This document shows, in pieces, positions 1 to 8,277 of a stretch of 64,000 nucleotides of DNA. Position 1 is the first letter of the stretch. Each line of letters starts with the position of its first letter. The translations under genes were made by a program, and so were the position numbers. The notes beneath the pieces were generated by a model. That model saw only the letters and a program-made list of their open reading frames with translations. It did not search any database and was not told the DNA's origin. The stretch is from Aromatoleum anaerobium (GTDB taxonomy: Bacteria; Pseudomonadota; Gammaproteobacteria; Burkholderiales; Rhodocyclaceae), in NCBI RefSeq assembly GCF_012910705.2, contig NZ_WTVG02000039.1, positions 372,001 to 436,000 on the forward strand, written 5' to 3'.

Positions 1-427
1 GGGCCATGCCATCGGCAGGCATATACCAAAATAGGTATTCCCGGCCGCAAGCGCAGGAATTTCTCGCCGTAAACCTGTAGCGAATGACAGCAGTCGTTCC
101 GTTTCGGAACAGCACGGATATCCGCGAGTCCCGGGCCCGCCGCGTCACCGCCATGGCACAGGCCTTGCTGAAAGCCGGTCATAGCGCGGCGTCCCGCGCC
201 CGGCGGAGGGGGTTTCATGTTGATTGTCAGTTTGGTGCGGACGAATCGTGGCCTTCGAGTCGGTCGCCGTTGTCGGCGCATGCACCGCGCAGGACGCGAC
301 GCGATTGAAATGCCTGCCCTCCCGATGCCGCCGCAGTTCCGCCGCCGGGCCGAGTCCGGGGAGGCGTACCGCCGTCCGGTCGCGCATCGCTTTCCCGCCG
401 CCGAACCGGCAGTCCGGGGCGCTGGCG
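1..427. other. upstream non-coding region of the two-component operon
   Basis: No convincing gene is seen. The frames open here are extensions or shadows of the histidine-kinase gene, which I start at 428. A short imperfect dyad, ATACC-N6-GGTAT, lies at 23-38 (TACCAAAATAGGTA at 24-37). It has the size of a LuxR-type response-regulator site, and a LuxR-type regulator is encoded downstream, but the link is only a guess. Confidence 0.4.
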
Positions 428-1807
428 ATGCATGCTAAGTCGACGACGCTCGGCACCCGTGTGGGCCTTGCGCTGATCGCCACGCTCGCGCTGATCATGC
501 TTGCGGGCGCCGGGTGGTGGGTGCGCGAGACGCGCCGGGCGATCCACGAGGAAGTCCAGGCCGCAAGCCATGTCGCACAGCAGTGGATCGACGTGCTGGT
601 GTCCGAAACCCTGCGCGACCCCACCGACGGGCCGGTGCGGCTGATGGCGCATCTGCGCGCGGTCGGGCGCCTGCGCGCCAACCAGCTCGAAGTGATCGCG
701 GCCGACGGCGTGCGCAGGTACCTGTCGCCCGAACCGACCTACAAGGCCGGCCGCTTCGCGCCCGAGTGGTTTGCCGGCTGGCTCGCGCCGGCCGTGGCCC
801 CGCGCCACTTCGATGCCGGCGATCAGCGCATCGTGCTGCGCCCGGACGCCTCGCGCGCGATCCTCGACGCCTGGGACGACCTCAGCACCGGACTGGGCTC
901 GGCGCTGGCGCTGCTGCTGCTCGTCGCGCTCGCCGCACGGCTGGCGCTGAACCGCGCGCTCGCCCCGCTCGCCCGCATCGATGCGGCCCTTGCACGCGGC
1001 GCCGACGGCCGCTTCGATATCCGCCTGCCGGGCTACCGTGTCATCGAACTCGACCGCCTCGCCGGCAGCTACAACCGTCTTGCCGATACCCTCGACCAGG
1101 CGCGCGCGCAGAACCTGCGGCTGGAACAGGACCAGGCGTTTGCGCGCGCCGTGCAGGCGCGCCTCGCGGAGGAGCGGCGCGTGATCGCGCGCGAGCTGCA
1201 CGACGAGCTCGGCCAGGCGATCACCGCAGTGCGCGCGATCTCCGGCGCGATCCTGCAGCGCTGCGAGGACCAGCCGCAGATTTACGGCAGCGCGCAGGCG
1301 ATCCTCGCGATGACCGGCCAGATGCAGGACGGCGTGCGCGCGATCCTGCAGCGCCTGCGTCCGGCCAGCGCGAATGGCAACGGCCAGCTCGACCGCGCGG
1401 TGGCCGACTACTGCCGCCTGTGGTCCGGCCACCATCCGCATATCCGCGTCGACTGCGTCACCTCGCCGCCGGGAGCAGCGACCGACGAGGCGCTCGGGCT
1501 CACCGTGCTGCGCCTGCTGCAGGAAAGTCTCACCAACGTCGCCCGCCATGCCGGCGCGTCGCGCGTCGAAGTGCGCCTGGAGTTCAAGTCCGATGCGGTC
1601 GCGCTCGAAGTCTGCGACAACGGTCGCGGCCTGGCAGCCGAACCCGGTGCCGGACGCTTCGGCCTCGCCGGCATGAAGGAGCGCGTCGCCGAATGGCGCG
1701 GCGAACTGCGCCTTGACACGCCGCCCGGCGGCGGCCTGCGCGTGAGCGCGCATCTACCGAAAAACCCGCCTTGCGAGGAACTCCCCGATGGCCTGCGCAC
1801 CGCTTGA
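428..1807 (+). CDS. membrane sensor histidine kinase (HisKA_3 / NarX-DegS-type)
   Basis: This 459-residue two-component sensor kinase autophosphorylates on histidine and passes phosphate to the regulator encoded next. An N-terminal membrane segment (about residues 9-28), a periplasmic stretch and a second hydrophobic segment (about 157-175, ALALLLLVALAARLAL) precede a HAMP-like linker. The dimerisation/phosphoacceptor motif ARELHDELGQAITAVRAI is typical of HisKA_3 kinases. The C-terminal ATPase shows an N box (LQESLTNVARHAGA) and a G box (CDNGRGL, GRFGLAGMKERV). The ATG at 428 is chosen because the longer frame from 224 begins with a basic, low-complexity stretch unlike the family. The gene overlaps the next by 20 bp. 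The input signal cannot be read from the sequence. Confidence 0.88.
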   Translation: MHAKSTTLGTRVGLALIATLALIMLAGAGWWVRETRRAIHEEVQAASHVAQQWIDVLVSETLRDPTDGPVRLMAHLRAVGRLRANQLEVIAADGVRRYLSPEPTYKAGRFAPEWFAGWLAPAVAPRHFDAGDQRIVLRPDASRAILDAWDDLSTGLGSALALLLLVALAARLALNRALAPLARIDAALARGADGRFDIRLPGYRVIELDRLAGSYNRLADTLDQARAQNLRLEQDQAFARAVQARLAEERRVIARELHDELGQAITAVRAISGAILQRCEDQPQIYGSAQAILAMTGQMQDGVRAILQRLRPASANGNGQLDRAVADYCRLWSGHHPHIRVDCVTSPPGAATDEALGLTVLRLLQESLTNVARHAGASRVEVRLEFKSDAVALEVCDNGRGLAAEPGAGRFGLAGMKERVAEWRGELRLDTPPGGGLRVSAHLPKNPPCEELPDGLRTA

Positions 1808-2438
1808 AAGCCTCCGCCTCATCCTCGCCGACGACCACGCCGTCGTCCGCATGGGTTTTCGCATGCTGCTCGAAGGCGCCGGCGCGCACGTGGTCGCCGA
1901 AGCCGACAGCGGCGAGGCGGCGCTCGCGGCCTTCGCCGAACACCGCCCCGATGCCTTGCTGATGGACGTATCGATGCCCGGCATCGGCGGGCTCGCCGCG
2001 CTCGAACGCCTGCTCGCGCGCAGCCCCGATGCCCGCGTGCTGATGCTCTCCGCCCACGAGGATGCGCAGATTCCGCTGCGCGCACTGCGCGCCGGCGCCA
2101 CCGGCTACCTGTCCAAGCGCGCCCAGCCGCACGAACTGGTGCGGGCCGTGGCGCGGATCGCACGCGGTCAGCGTTACGTGGACCCGGAACTGGCGCCGCA
2201 ACTGGCGCTGGCCCAGTTCGGCGGCAACGGCGATCCGGCCGATGCCCTCACCGACAAGGAATTCGCCGTCTTCCTGCAACTGGCGCAGGGCAACTCGGTG
2301 AACCAGGTCGCCACCACCCACAAGCTCAGCCCGAGCACCATCGGCACGCATCTCTACCACATCAAGCAGAAGCTCAACGCCACCAATGCCGCCGAACTCG
2401 CGCTGATCGCCGTGCGCAGCGGCCTGATCACGGTGTGA
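1788..2438 (+). CDS. LuxR/NarL-family response regulator
   Basis: A 216-residue DNA-binding response regulator and the presumed partner of the preceding kinase. The receiver domain (about 5-120) has the acidic pair ADDHAVVR, the phosphoacceptor aspartate in LLMDVSMPGIGG, and the conserved lysine in GATGYLSKRA. The C-terminal helix-turn-helix (about 155-210) reads LTDKEFAVFLQLAQGNSVNQ followed by LSPSTIGTHLYHIKQKL, the LuxR/FixJ type. Start and stop overlap both neighbours (20 bp upstream, 4 bp GTGA downstream), so the three genes are very likely one translationally coupled operon. Targets are unknown; the nosR-like gene or lost neighbours are candidates. Confidence 0.9.
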   Translation: MACAPLESLRLILADDHAVVRMGFRMLLEGAGAHVVAEADSGEAALAAFAEHRPDALLMDVSMPGIGGLAALERLLARSPDARVLMLSAHEDAQIPLRALRAGATGYLSKRAQPHELVRAVARIARGQRYVDPELAPQLALAQFGGNGDPADALTDKEFAVFLQLAQGNSVNQVATTHKLSPSTIGTHLYHIKQKLNATNAAELALIAVRSGLITV

Positions 2439-4609
2439 AGCGCGACATCAATGACCGTGCGCCGCGTACCGGAACCGCTTCCCACGCCGTGAGCACGCTC
2501 ATCCGCCGGTTCGCCGCGGTGCTGTGCGTGCTGATCGGCGCCATGGCTGCAACGACGTCCTTCGCCGGCGAGCTGACCCGCGCCGACCTCGAACGGCGCT
2601 TCGCCCCGCCGCTGCGCGTCGGCGACAAGGCCGGCGACGTGCCGGTGTGGCCGATCGGCAGCGAACTCGCGCCCGATGACGGCCCCGTCGGCTGGGCGTT
2701 CGAGTCAATCGATCTCGCGCCCATTCCAGGCTTCGAAGGCACGCCGATCAACCTGCTGATCGCGCTCGATGCGCGCGGCAACTTCATGAGCGTCGAGGTG
2801 CTGCGCCAGCACGAGCCGGTGTTCCTCGGCGGGCTTGGCGAAAGCCCGCTGCACGAGTTCGTGCGCCAGTACGCAAACCGCAACCTGAGCCAGTCGATCA
2901 CCGTATCGACCGTCTACGGCGCCTCCTCCGCAGCGGAGGGTGCCGGCAATCGGGTCGTGCTCGACGGCATCACCAAGGCCACCGCGTCGGTCCGCATCGT
3001 CAATCAGACCGTCCTCACCGCCGCGGTCGCGGTCGCGCGCGCCCGCCTGGGCTTCGCGGCGCCGTCCATCGCCGGCCCGCCCGCACGGGCGCGCGAGGAC
3101 CGGTACGAGCAGCGCAGCTTCAATGATCTGCTCGACACCGGCGCGATCGCCACGCTGCGCCTCGCCAACCGCGACGCCGAGGCGCTGTTCGCCGACAGCG
3201 ACGCCGCGGGACTCGATCCAGCAGCACTCGCCGCGCCCGACGAGACCTTCGTCGAGTTCTACGTCGCCTGGCTCAATCCACCGGGCATCGGCCGCGCGAT
3301 CCTCGGCGACGCGGGCTTCGCCGAACTGCAGCGTGCGCTGGAGCCCGGCCAGCAGGCGTGGTGGGTCGCCACCGCCGGACGCACCTCGTTCCTCGACGAG
3401 CACTTCGTGCGCGGCACCGCGCCGGCCCGCCTGACGCTCAGGCAGGGCGGCGTGCCCTTCGAGCTGCGCGATGCGGATCTCGATCCGCGCACACCGCCCG
3501 GCGCACCACCGCTGAACGCAGCGCTGGTCCTCAAGGCGGCGCCGCTGGCCGGCGTCGACCCCGGCAGCGTGCAGGATTTCGGACTGACGCTGGCCCGTGC
3601 GCGCGGCGCCATCCTGCCCGAGATCACCCACCGCGGCGTGCAGGTGAATTACCGCGCGCCGGAGTCCTACTTCGAGCGCCCCCCGGCACCGCCGCCCGAC
3701 TGGCTGATCGCCTGGCAGGACCGGCGCACCGATCTCACAGTGATCGGCGCGGCGCTCGCACTGCTCGCCGCGGTGCTCGCGCGCCCGCGCTGGATCAGCC
3801 TGTCGCCGCGCCGGCTGAAGCTGTTCCGCTTCGGCTTCCTCGCCTTCACGCTCGGCTACCTCGGCTGGCATGCGCAAGGCCAGCTGTCGATCGTGCAGCT
3901 CACCGGCGCGGTCAAGATGCTCTATGCCGGCCAGAGCCTCGCGAGCTACCTCTACGATCCGGTCTCGCTGCTGCTCATCGCCTTCACGCTGGCGAGTTTT
4001 CTCGCCTGGGGCCGCGGCGCCTTCTGCGGCTGGCTGTGCCCGTTTGGCGCGCTGCAGGAATTCGCGGCGCACCTGGGCCGCCTGTGTCGCCTGCCGCAGC
4101 GACGCCTGCCGCGACGTCTTGCGCAGTGGCTCGACCGCGGCCGCTATGCGCTGCTGCTCGCCCTCGTCGGCGCGGCAGCATTCGCGCCGCGAGTGGCCGG
4201 GAAGCTGGTCGAAGTCGAACCGTTCAAGACTGCGATCACCGTCGGCTTCGACCGCACCTGGCCCTTCGTCGCCTATGCCGGAGTGCTGCTCGCACTCGGC
4301 ACCGTGTATTACAAGTTCTTCTGCCGCTACCTGTGTCCGCTCGGTGCCGCCATGGTGCTCGGCGGCAAACTGCGCCTGCTGCGCTGGCTGCCACGCCGCA
4401 GCGAATGCGGAAAACCCTGCCAGCGCTGCCGCCATCGCTGCGCCTACGACGCGATCGACCGCAATGGCGCCATCCGCTACGACGATTGCTTTCAGTGCCT
4501 CGACTGCGTGGGTATCTATCACGATCCGGAGCGTTGCGCGCCGGTGATGCTGCTGCGCCGCAAGGCACGGCACGCCACAACGACCGTCCTGAGCGGAAGG
4601 CCACGGTGA
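2435..4609 (+). CDS. NosR/NirI-family FMN-binding, polyferredoxin membrane protein
   Basis: At 724 residues this matches the usual size of NosR/NirI proteins, which pass electrons or regulatory signals for nitrous oxide or nitrite reductase maturation. It starts at GTG 2435, overlapping the regulator's stop. An N-terminal signal/anchor (about 22-44) is followed by a periplasmic FMN-binding region with DGITKATASVRI, matching the covalent-FMN threonine motif. About six hydrophobic segments follow from residue 430. The two CxxxCP motifs are CGWLCPFGALQEF and CRYLCPLGAAMVL. A C-terminal ferredoxin-like region carries CGKPCQRCRHRC and CFQCLDC. No nosZ, nosD or nirS is present; mobile-element debris starts about 40 bp after the stop. 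Whether it serves N2O reduction or another system is open. Confidence 0.8.
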   Translation: MKRDINDRAPRTGTASHAVSTLIRRFAAVLCVLIGAMAATTSFAGELTRADLERRFAPPLRVGDKAGDVPVWPIGSELAPDDGPVGWAFESIDLAPIPGFEGTPINLLIALDARGNFMSVEVLRQHEPVFLGGLGESPLHEFVRQYANRNLSQSITVSTVYGASSAAEGAGNRVVLDGITKATASVRIVNQTVLTAAVAVARARLGFAAPSIAGPPARAREDRYEQRSFNDLLDTGAIATLRLANRDAEALFADSDAAGLDPAALAAPDETFVEFYVAWLNPPGIGRAILGDAGFAELQRALEPGQQAWWVATAGRTSFLDEHFVRGTAPARLTLRQGGVPFELRDADLDPRTPPGAPPLNAALVLKAAPLAGVDPGSVQDFGLTLARARGAILPEITHRGVQVNYRAPESYFERPPAPPPDWLIAWQDRRTDLTVIGAALALLAAVLARPRWISLSPRRLKLFRFGFLAFTLGYLGWHAQGQLSIVQLTGAVKMLYAGQSLASYLYDPVSLLLIAFTLASFLAWGRGAFCGWLCPFGALQEFAAHLGRLCRLPQRRLPRRLAQWLDRGRYALLLALVGAAAFAPRVAGKLVEVEPFKTAITVGFDRTWPFVAYAGVLLALGTVYYKFFCRYLCPLGAAMVLGGKLRLLRWLPRRSECGKPCQRCRHRCAYDAIDRNGAIRYDDCFQCLDCVGIYHDPERCAPVMLLRRKARHATTTVLSGRPR

Positions 4610-4654
4610 CTGCGCCAACTTTCCGCACCACGACGGTCATTTGATAAAAGTCCT

Positions 4655-4909
4655 GACTCCGCAATCGGGACAGCTTCATCCATTTCCTCACCAGGTTGGC
4701 ATTCACGCCATTGGCCAGCGCCACCCAAGCCACCGATGCTCCCGGCTCGCCGCACGCCTGAACAACGGCCTGCCTGAATTCCTCGCTGTGCTGCCGCTTC
4801 TGGCGTTGCGGTTTCGCAATCTCCATGATGGTGTCCACGATCGTTGATGGTGGACACCATCCTCCTCAATCGCGGCGCTCCATCGCAGATGACTTCGCCG
4901 GATGCTTAC
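4655..4909 (-). pseudogene. IS66 left end with truncated tnpA (OrfA)
   Basis: Reading the minus strand from 4909, the sequence starts GTAAGCATCC and continues ccggcgaagtca, as expected for an IS66 terminal repeat. An OrfA start follows at 4838 or 4826. The peptide contains EEFRQAVVQACGEPGASVAW and ALANGVNANLVRKWMKL, a clear match to the IS66 accessory protein TnpA with its helix-turn-helix. The match stops near 4665; tnpB and tnpC do not follow, so this is a truncated copy. It interrupts the 3' part of the ISAs1 transposase gene. A 12-bp inverted repeat (4827-4838 / 4850-4861, GATGGTGTCCAC arms) overlaps the start region and may form a hairpin in the mRNA leader. Confidence 0.75.
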
Positions 4910-5000
4910 GCAGCGAGAGATTCTGCGGCGCATTGTCCTTGCACAGCGTGCTGGCGTCCTCGCCAAAGCTGACATCGAGGACCCAGTGAAGCCGGTTTTC
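4910..5000 (-). pseudogene. ISAs1-family transposase, C-terminal fragment
   Basis: The minus-strand translation ENRLHWVLDVSFGEDAS followed by KDNAPQNLSL is the conserved C-terminal block of ISAs1 (H-repeat) transposases. It is the continuation of the N-terminal part at 6888-7780, which ends RAHWGVE. The two parts are split by the serine-recombinase element at 5001-6887. Joining 6888 to 5000 across a TC dinucleotide restores HWGVENRLHW in frame. The fragment itself is cut at 4909 by the IS66 end, so the last C-terminal residues are missing. Confidence 0.8.
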
Positions 5001-6887
5001 GATGGTCTGATCACAAACGACAAATTCTGCGTCACCCGCTTTGTCCGGCTGACACTGACCTCGCCGCGCCATGACTGGCGGCGACAGGGCACGGCTCAGC
5101 ATGCTGCGTGTCCTTCCGCGGAGAGTGTTCTCTGCGGAGGGGGCCATGAAACACCAATGGCAGATTCGCCGGCAGACGAAGCCGTTGCCGGACGGTCAGC
5201 AGCGGTGGGATCGAGCCTACCAGCTGTTGCTGGAATGGAGCCGGTGTCCGGCGGCGCCTCCGCATCCACCGGCAAAGGAGAAGGATGATGCGAGTTGCCG
5301 TGTATGTGAGGGTATCGACCTCGAACCAAGTCCACCAGCAGACCATTGATCAGCAACTCGATCGCCTGCGAGCCCATCTCCAAGCACAGGACCTTACCCT
5401 GACGGATCAGAACATCTACCGTGACGACGGCTTCAGCGGCGCGCGCCTGAACCGTCCCGGGTTGGATCATCTGCGCGATGCCATACGGGAGCGCAGTATC
5501 GATCGGGTGGTGCTGACGGCGCCGGATCGGCTGGCGCGCAATTATGTCCATCAGATGCTGCTGCTGGAAGAATTCGAAGAGCATGGCTGCCAGGTCGAAT
5601 TTCTCGACCGCCCGATGAGCCAGGATCCGCACGACCAGCTGTTGTTGCAGATTCGCGGAGCGGTGGCCGAATACGAACGCACCCTCATCACCGAACGGAT
5701 GCGCCGTGGCCGCCAGGCAAAGCTGCGCGCCGGAGTGTTGTTGCCCTGGACGCGGGCGCCCTACGGCTACCGCCTTCATCCCGATCGGCCGCGCGATCCG
5801 GGCGGGGTGGTGCTGGAACCCGGCGAGGCCGCCGTGGTGGCGGAAATCTTTGCGCTTTACCTGGAGCCCCAGGTGAGCCTGTTGCAACTGGCGCGCACGC
5901 TTGCCGAACGTCATATACCGTCGCCCGGCGGCAAGTCGGTGTGGGCAGTCGCCACCTTGCACGGGATACTGACGAATCCCGCCTATACCGGCCAGGTCTA
6001 TACTGGACGAGTACGTTACCGCCCACCCCGTATCCGGCGTTCGGCGACCCACCCGATTGGCCGGCCGCACGAAAGCCGCATCCCGGTGCCACGCGCCGAA
6101 TGGATTGCGGTGGCGACGGTGCCGGCCATCGTGGCCACCGAACAGTTTGACCTGGTACAAAGCGAGTTGGCGAAGAATCGATGCTTTTCGCAACGCAACA
6201 ACACGGCGCACCCCTACCTGCTGCGGGCGCTGGTCAGCTGCGGCTACTGCCGGTATGCCTGTATCGGTCGCACGGCGGTCCGTTCTCCCTATTCGTATTA
6301 CATGTGTTCGAGCAAGCTCAGATGGGCCATGTTGGGGCGTGAGCCTTGCCATGCGCGTTTTGCTCCGGCCGGCCAACTCGATGATCTGGTGTGGCGCGAC
6401 TTGTGCGAAGTGCTGACCCATCCGGCTGAACTCACGCGGGCGCTGGAGCGGGCGCACGGCGGACAGTGGTTGCCGCAGGAATTGCAGGCACGCCGGGAGA
6501 ACCTGCGCCAAGGCCGGGTCAGCCTGGGCCAGCAGATCGACCGCCTGACGGAAGCCTACCTGCACGACGTCATTGCCCTGCCTGAGTACGAGCGGCGGCG
6601 TCGCGACTTGGAACAGCGCGATCAGGCGTTGGCGGAACAGGAGCGCCAGTTGTCCGCCCAAGCCGACCGGCATGAGGAACTCGCCGGCACCGCCATCGCC
6701 ATCGAGAACTTCTGCGCCCGCGTATGCGCTGGACTGGATAACGCCAGCTTCGAGCAGAAGCGCCAGTTGGTCGAACTGCTGATCGATCGGGTCATCGTCA
6801 CGGACACCGCGGTGGAAATCCACTATGTGATTCCCACCGACCGGAGCAGCGAGCACGTCCGTTTTTGTCATTTGCGTACAGACTATC
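5001..6887 (+). mobile_element. 1,887-bp serine-recombinase element with imperfect 25-bp terminal inverted repeats
   Basis: The ends are read directly. The left end starts GATGGTCTGATCACAAACG at 5001. The right end, read on the minus strand from 6887, starts GATAGTCTGTACGCAAATG. They match at 19 of 25 positions. Both ends abut a TC dinucleotide (4999-5000 and 6888-6889), consistent with a 2-bp target duplication, as expected for serine recombinases with a 2-bp crossover. Deleting the element and one TC restores the ISAs1 transposase reading frame. It carries a small ORF (5146-5349) and a large serine recombinase gene. Confidence 0.75.
5146..5349 (+). CDS. small hypothetical protein of the serine-recombinase element
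   Basis: A 67-residue ORF starting at ATG 5146 behind a purine-rich GCGGAGGGGGCC. A small hairpin lies just upstream (about 5115-5137, ccgcggagag/ctctgcgg). The peptide has a structured-looking first half (QQRWDRAYQLLLEWS) and a proline-rich tail. It overlaps the recombinase start at 5288 in another frame, suggesting coupled translation. I do not recognise a domain. It might be an accessory or regulatory protein of the recombinase, but it could also be a chance ORF. Confidence 0.45.
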   Translation: MKHQWQIRRQTKPLPDGQQRWDRAYQLLLEWSRCPAAPPHPPAKEKDDASCRVCEGIDLEPSPPADH

Positions 6888-7870
6888 TCCACGCCCCAGT
6901 GCGCACGCACCGCTGCAGCCAGCTCCTCGGCGCTGAGCGCGCGGGAGCTGATGTAGTAGCGTCGCTCAAGCTCGGACTCCTTGTCGCCGACGACACGGAT
7001 GGAGTCGATACGCCCGATCGTCATGCATTTGGGCCACTCGGCCGGATCGACGATGCCCTTGGCTGGCAGCACCGAGGCGATCTGACCGACGGTGCGCCCG
7101 TGACCGCGCTCGACCAGGTGTTCGCGGTCGACCGACTCGCCCCCGTGTTGATCGATGAAGGCGGTCTCGATCGCCTCAAGCAGCTTGGGCTGGTTGCCCT
7201 TGACCATCAGCAAGTAGTCGCCCTTCTTCGCAACGATCTGTTTGGCAATGGTTTTCTGGCACCCCATGGCGTCGATGGTGACCAGCAGTCCCTTGAACGA
7301 CAGCGCCTCGAGCAGCTCGGGAATCGCGGTGATCTCGTTGCTCTTGGCCGCCACCTTCTCCTGGCCGAGCACGAGCCCCAGATCGGTGGCGAACGCACTG
7401 ACCATGTGGATTGCACTTTCGCCGCCACTGCCCGAGCCGCGCACCGTCTTGCCGTCGACGGCGATCGTGCCGCTCAGCGCAGCATCGTCGCTGAGCGCCC
7501 CCACGACGCCACCGACCCAGCGCCGGAAGGCCGCTTCGAACTGCTTCGGGTCGAGCGCCCGCAGGATGCGCAGGAAGGTTTCCTCGGACGGGACGCCGTT
7601 CTTGAGCACGAGGAAGCGGCGCAGCCACGCTTCCTTCTTGCGCGCCCAGAAGGCAATGTCCTCGACAGCGTCGGAGTCCGAGAGCACAGCGGCGATCATG
7701 ATCACCAGAATCTCCCGGAAGTCGTGCAAGGTACCGTTGCTCGGTTTGCGCGGATCATCGATTTCGTCCAGACAGCTCATCAAGGATACCCTTTGCGTCG
7801 CACTCACGCTCTTCGTCCAAAAGACGAGAGTAGACGTGATTTTCGAAGGGTTCACAAGATGAATGCATAA
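5288..7870 (+). CDS. large serine recombinase (resolvase/invertase family) with read-through C-terminus
   Basis: The N-terminal resolvase domain (about 1-145) opens RVAVYVRVSTSNQ with the catalytic serine in RVST, and has LTAPDRLARN and AVAEYERTLITERMRRG. A recombinase domain (about 150-260, APYGYRL, LTNPAYTGQVY), a zinc-ribbon-like region (VSCGYCRYAC, later MCSSK and GREPCHARF) and a long coiled coil (about 385-460) follow. AAGGAG at 5275-5280 favours ATG 5288 over 5285. The element ends at 6887 without an in-frame stop. The last element-encoded residues are about RFCHLRTDY; the frame then runs through antisense ISAs1 DNA to 7870. The functional protein is probably about 533 residues plus whatever tail the target supplies. 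Confidence 0.8.
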   Translation: MRVAVYVRVSTSNQVHQQTIDQQLDRLRAHLQAQDLTLTDQNIYRDDGFSGARLNRPGLDHLRDAIRERSIDRVVLTAPDRLARNYVHQMLLLEEFEEHGCQVEFLDRPMSQDPHDQLLLQIRGAVAEYERTLITERMRRGRQAKLRAGVLLPWTRAPYGYRLHPDRPRDPGGVVLEPGEAAVVAEIFALYLEPQVSLLQLARTLAERHIPSPGGKSVWAVATLHGILTNPAYTGQVYTGRVRYRPPRIRRSATHPIGRPHESRIPVPRAEWIAVATVPAIVATEQFDLVQSELAKNRCFSQRNNTAHPYLLRALVSCGYCRYACIGRTAVRSPYSYYMCSSKLRWAMLGREPCHARFAPAGQLDDLVWRDLCEVLTHPAELTRALERAHGGQWLPQELQARRENLRQGRVSLGQQIDRLTEAYLHDVIALPEYERRRRDLEQRDQALAEQERQLSAQADRHEELAGTAIAIENFCARVCAGLDNASFEQKRQLVELLIDRVIVTDTAVEIHYVIPTDRSSEHVRFCHLRTDYLHAPVRTHRCSQLLGAERAGADVVASLKLGLLVADDTDGVDTPDRHAFGPLGRIDDALGWQHRGDLTDGAPVTALDQVFAVDRLAPVLIDEGGLDRLKQLGLVALDHQQVVALLRNDLFGNGFLAPHGVDGDQQSLERQRLEQLGNRGDLVALGRHLLLAEHEPQIGGERTDHVDCTFAATARAAHRLAVDGDRAAQRSIVAERPHDATDPAPEGRFELLRVERPQDAQEGFLGRDAVLEHEEAAQPRFLLARPEGNVLDSVGVREHSGDHDHQNLPEVVQGTVARFARIIDFVQTAHQGYPLRRTHALRPKDESRRDFRRVHKMNA
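6888..7780 (-). pseudogene. ISAs1-family transposase, N-terminal part
   Basis: The minus-strand frame from MSCLDEIDDPRKPSNGTLHD to RAHWGVE is a typical ISAs1/H-repeat transposase. It has an N-terminal DDE_Tnp_1-associated domain (FREILVIMIAAVLSDSD), then the catalytic core with IAVDGKTVRGS, LLVTIDAMGCQKTIA and VKGNQPKL. ATG 7780 is chosen on homology; the frame is open upstream to 7855. The gene is interrupted after HWGVE by the serine-recombinase element, its C-terminus lies at 4910-5000, and the extreme end is removed by IS66. The copy is therefore dead unless the recombinase element excises and the IS66 end is also removed. Confidence 0.85.
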
Positions 7871-7953
7871 GATGTTGAAGGTTAACGACTATTTTGAAAG
7901 TGCTATGCCATCAGTGAAAATGCTTTCCGAGTGCGGAAGCCCTGACTCCGCAT

Positions 7954-8103
7954 TCATCGCGAAAAGGCGTTCAATACCCGTCGCTTCTTACCCAGTGTTA
8001 CTTCGGAGTAACCCGCCTGGCGCAGATGCTCAAGAAACGCGTCAATATGATGTTCGCGCAGCCCGGGGCACGCGCCATCTTCGAATGTGTCGTTCGTGGT
8101 CAT
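7954..8103 (-). pseudogene. tyrosine recombinase N-terminal fragment
   Basis: A 49-residue remnant starts at ATG 8103 and contains HHIDAFLEHLRQAGYSEVTL and KKRRVLNAFSR. This resembles the N-terminal SAM-like, core-binding domain of phage-integrase-type tyrosine recombinases. No catalytic domain follows; the frame stops at 7954, where DNA connected with the ISAs1 copy begins. Next to its start lies a 12-bp inverted repeat (8154-8165 / 8226-8237). It is distinct from the three RIT integrases downstream. Confidence 0.5.
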
Positions 8104-8153
8104 ATGAATGCTCCTCGACCAGCCTGATTGCCAGCCTGAAGAAATCATATGAA

Positions 8154-8237
8154 TAATGCCGACTCTGAAATCGTCGAACGTCAGTCGACACCAGAACCTT
8201 TAACCCATGAATCGGCATAATCCGGGAGTCGGCATTA
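8154..8237. repeat. 12-bp inverted repeat beside the truncated recombinase
   Basis: TAATGCCGACTC (8154-8165) and its exact reverse complement GAGTCGGCATTA (8226-8237) are separated by 60 bp, with a related CGGCATAATCC between them. The right arm lies directly against IS66 tnpC coding sequence (from about 8242), so it probably marks the end of the element that truncated tnpC. The element type is not identified. Confidence 0.5.
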
Positions 8238-8241
8238 CGCG

Positions 8242-8277
8242 GCCGAAAACGCCATCCGTCCCTTCGTCGTCGGCAGG
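8242..8277 (+). pseudogene. IS66 tnpC fragment, left of the RIT insertion
   Basis: The plus-strand codons read AENAIRPFVVGR, the conserved C-terminal block of IS66 TnpC transposases. The next residues (KAWQFCDT) are found only at 11746, beyond the RIT element. This proves that the RIT element sits inside tnpC. Upstream of 8242 the IS66 sequence is replaced by foreign DNA ending GAGTCGGCATTACGC. Confidence 0.75.

Noticed and set aside
224-427. N-terminal extension of the histidine kinase from 224
   Set aside because: The added 68 residues are basic, low in structure and unlike the family; ATG 428 opens directly into the first membrane segment.
5096-6880. Long minus-strand frame through the serine-recombinase gene joined to the ISAs1 transposase
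   Set aside because: It is the antisense of the recombinase; the true transposase part ends at the element border, 6888.
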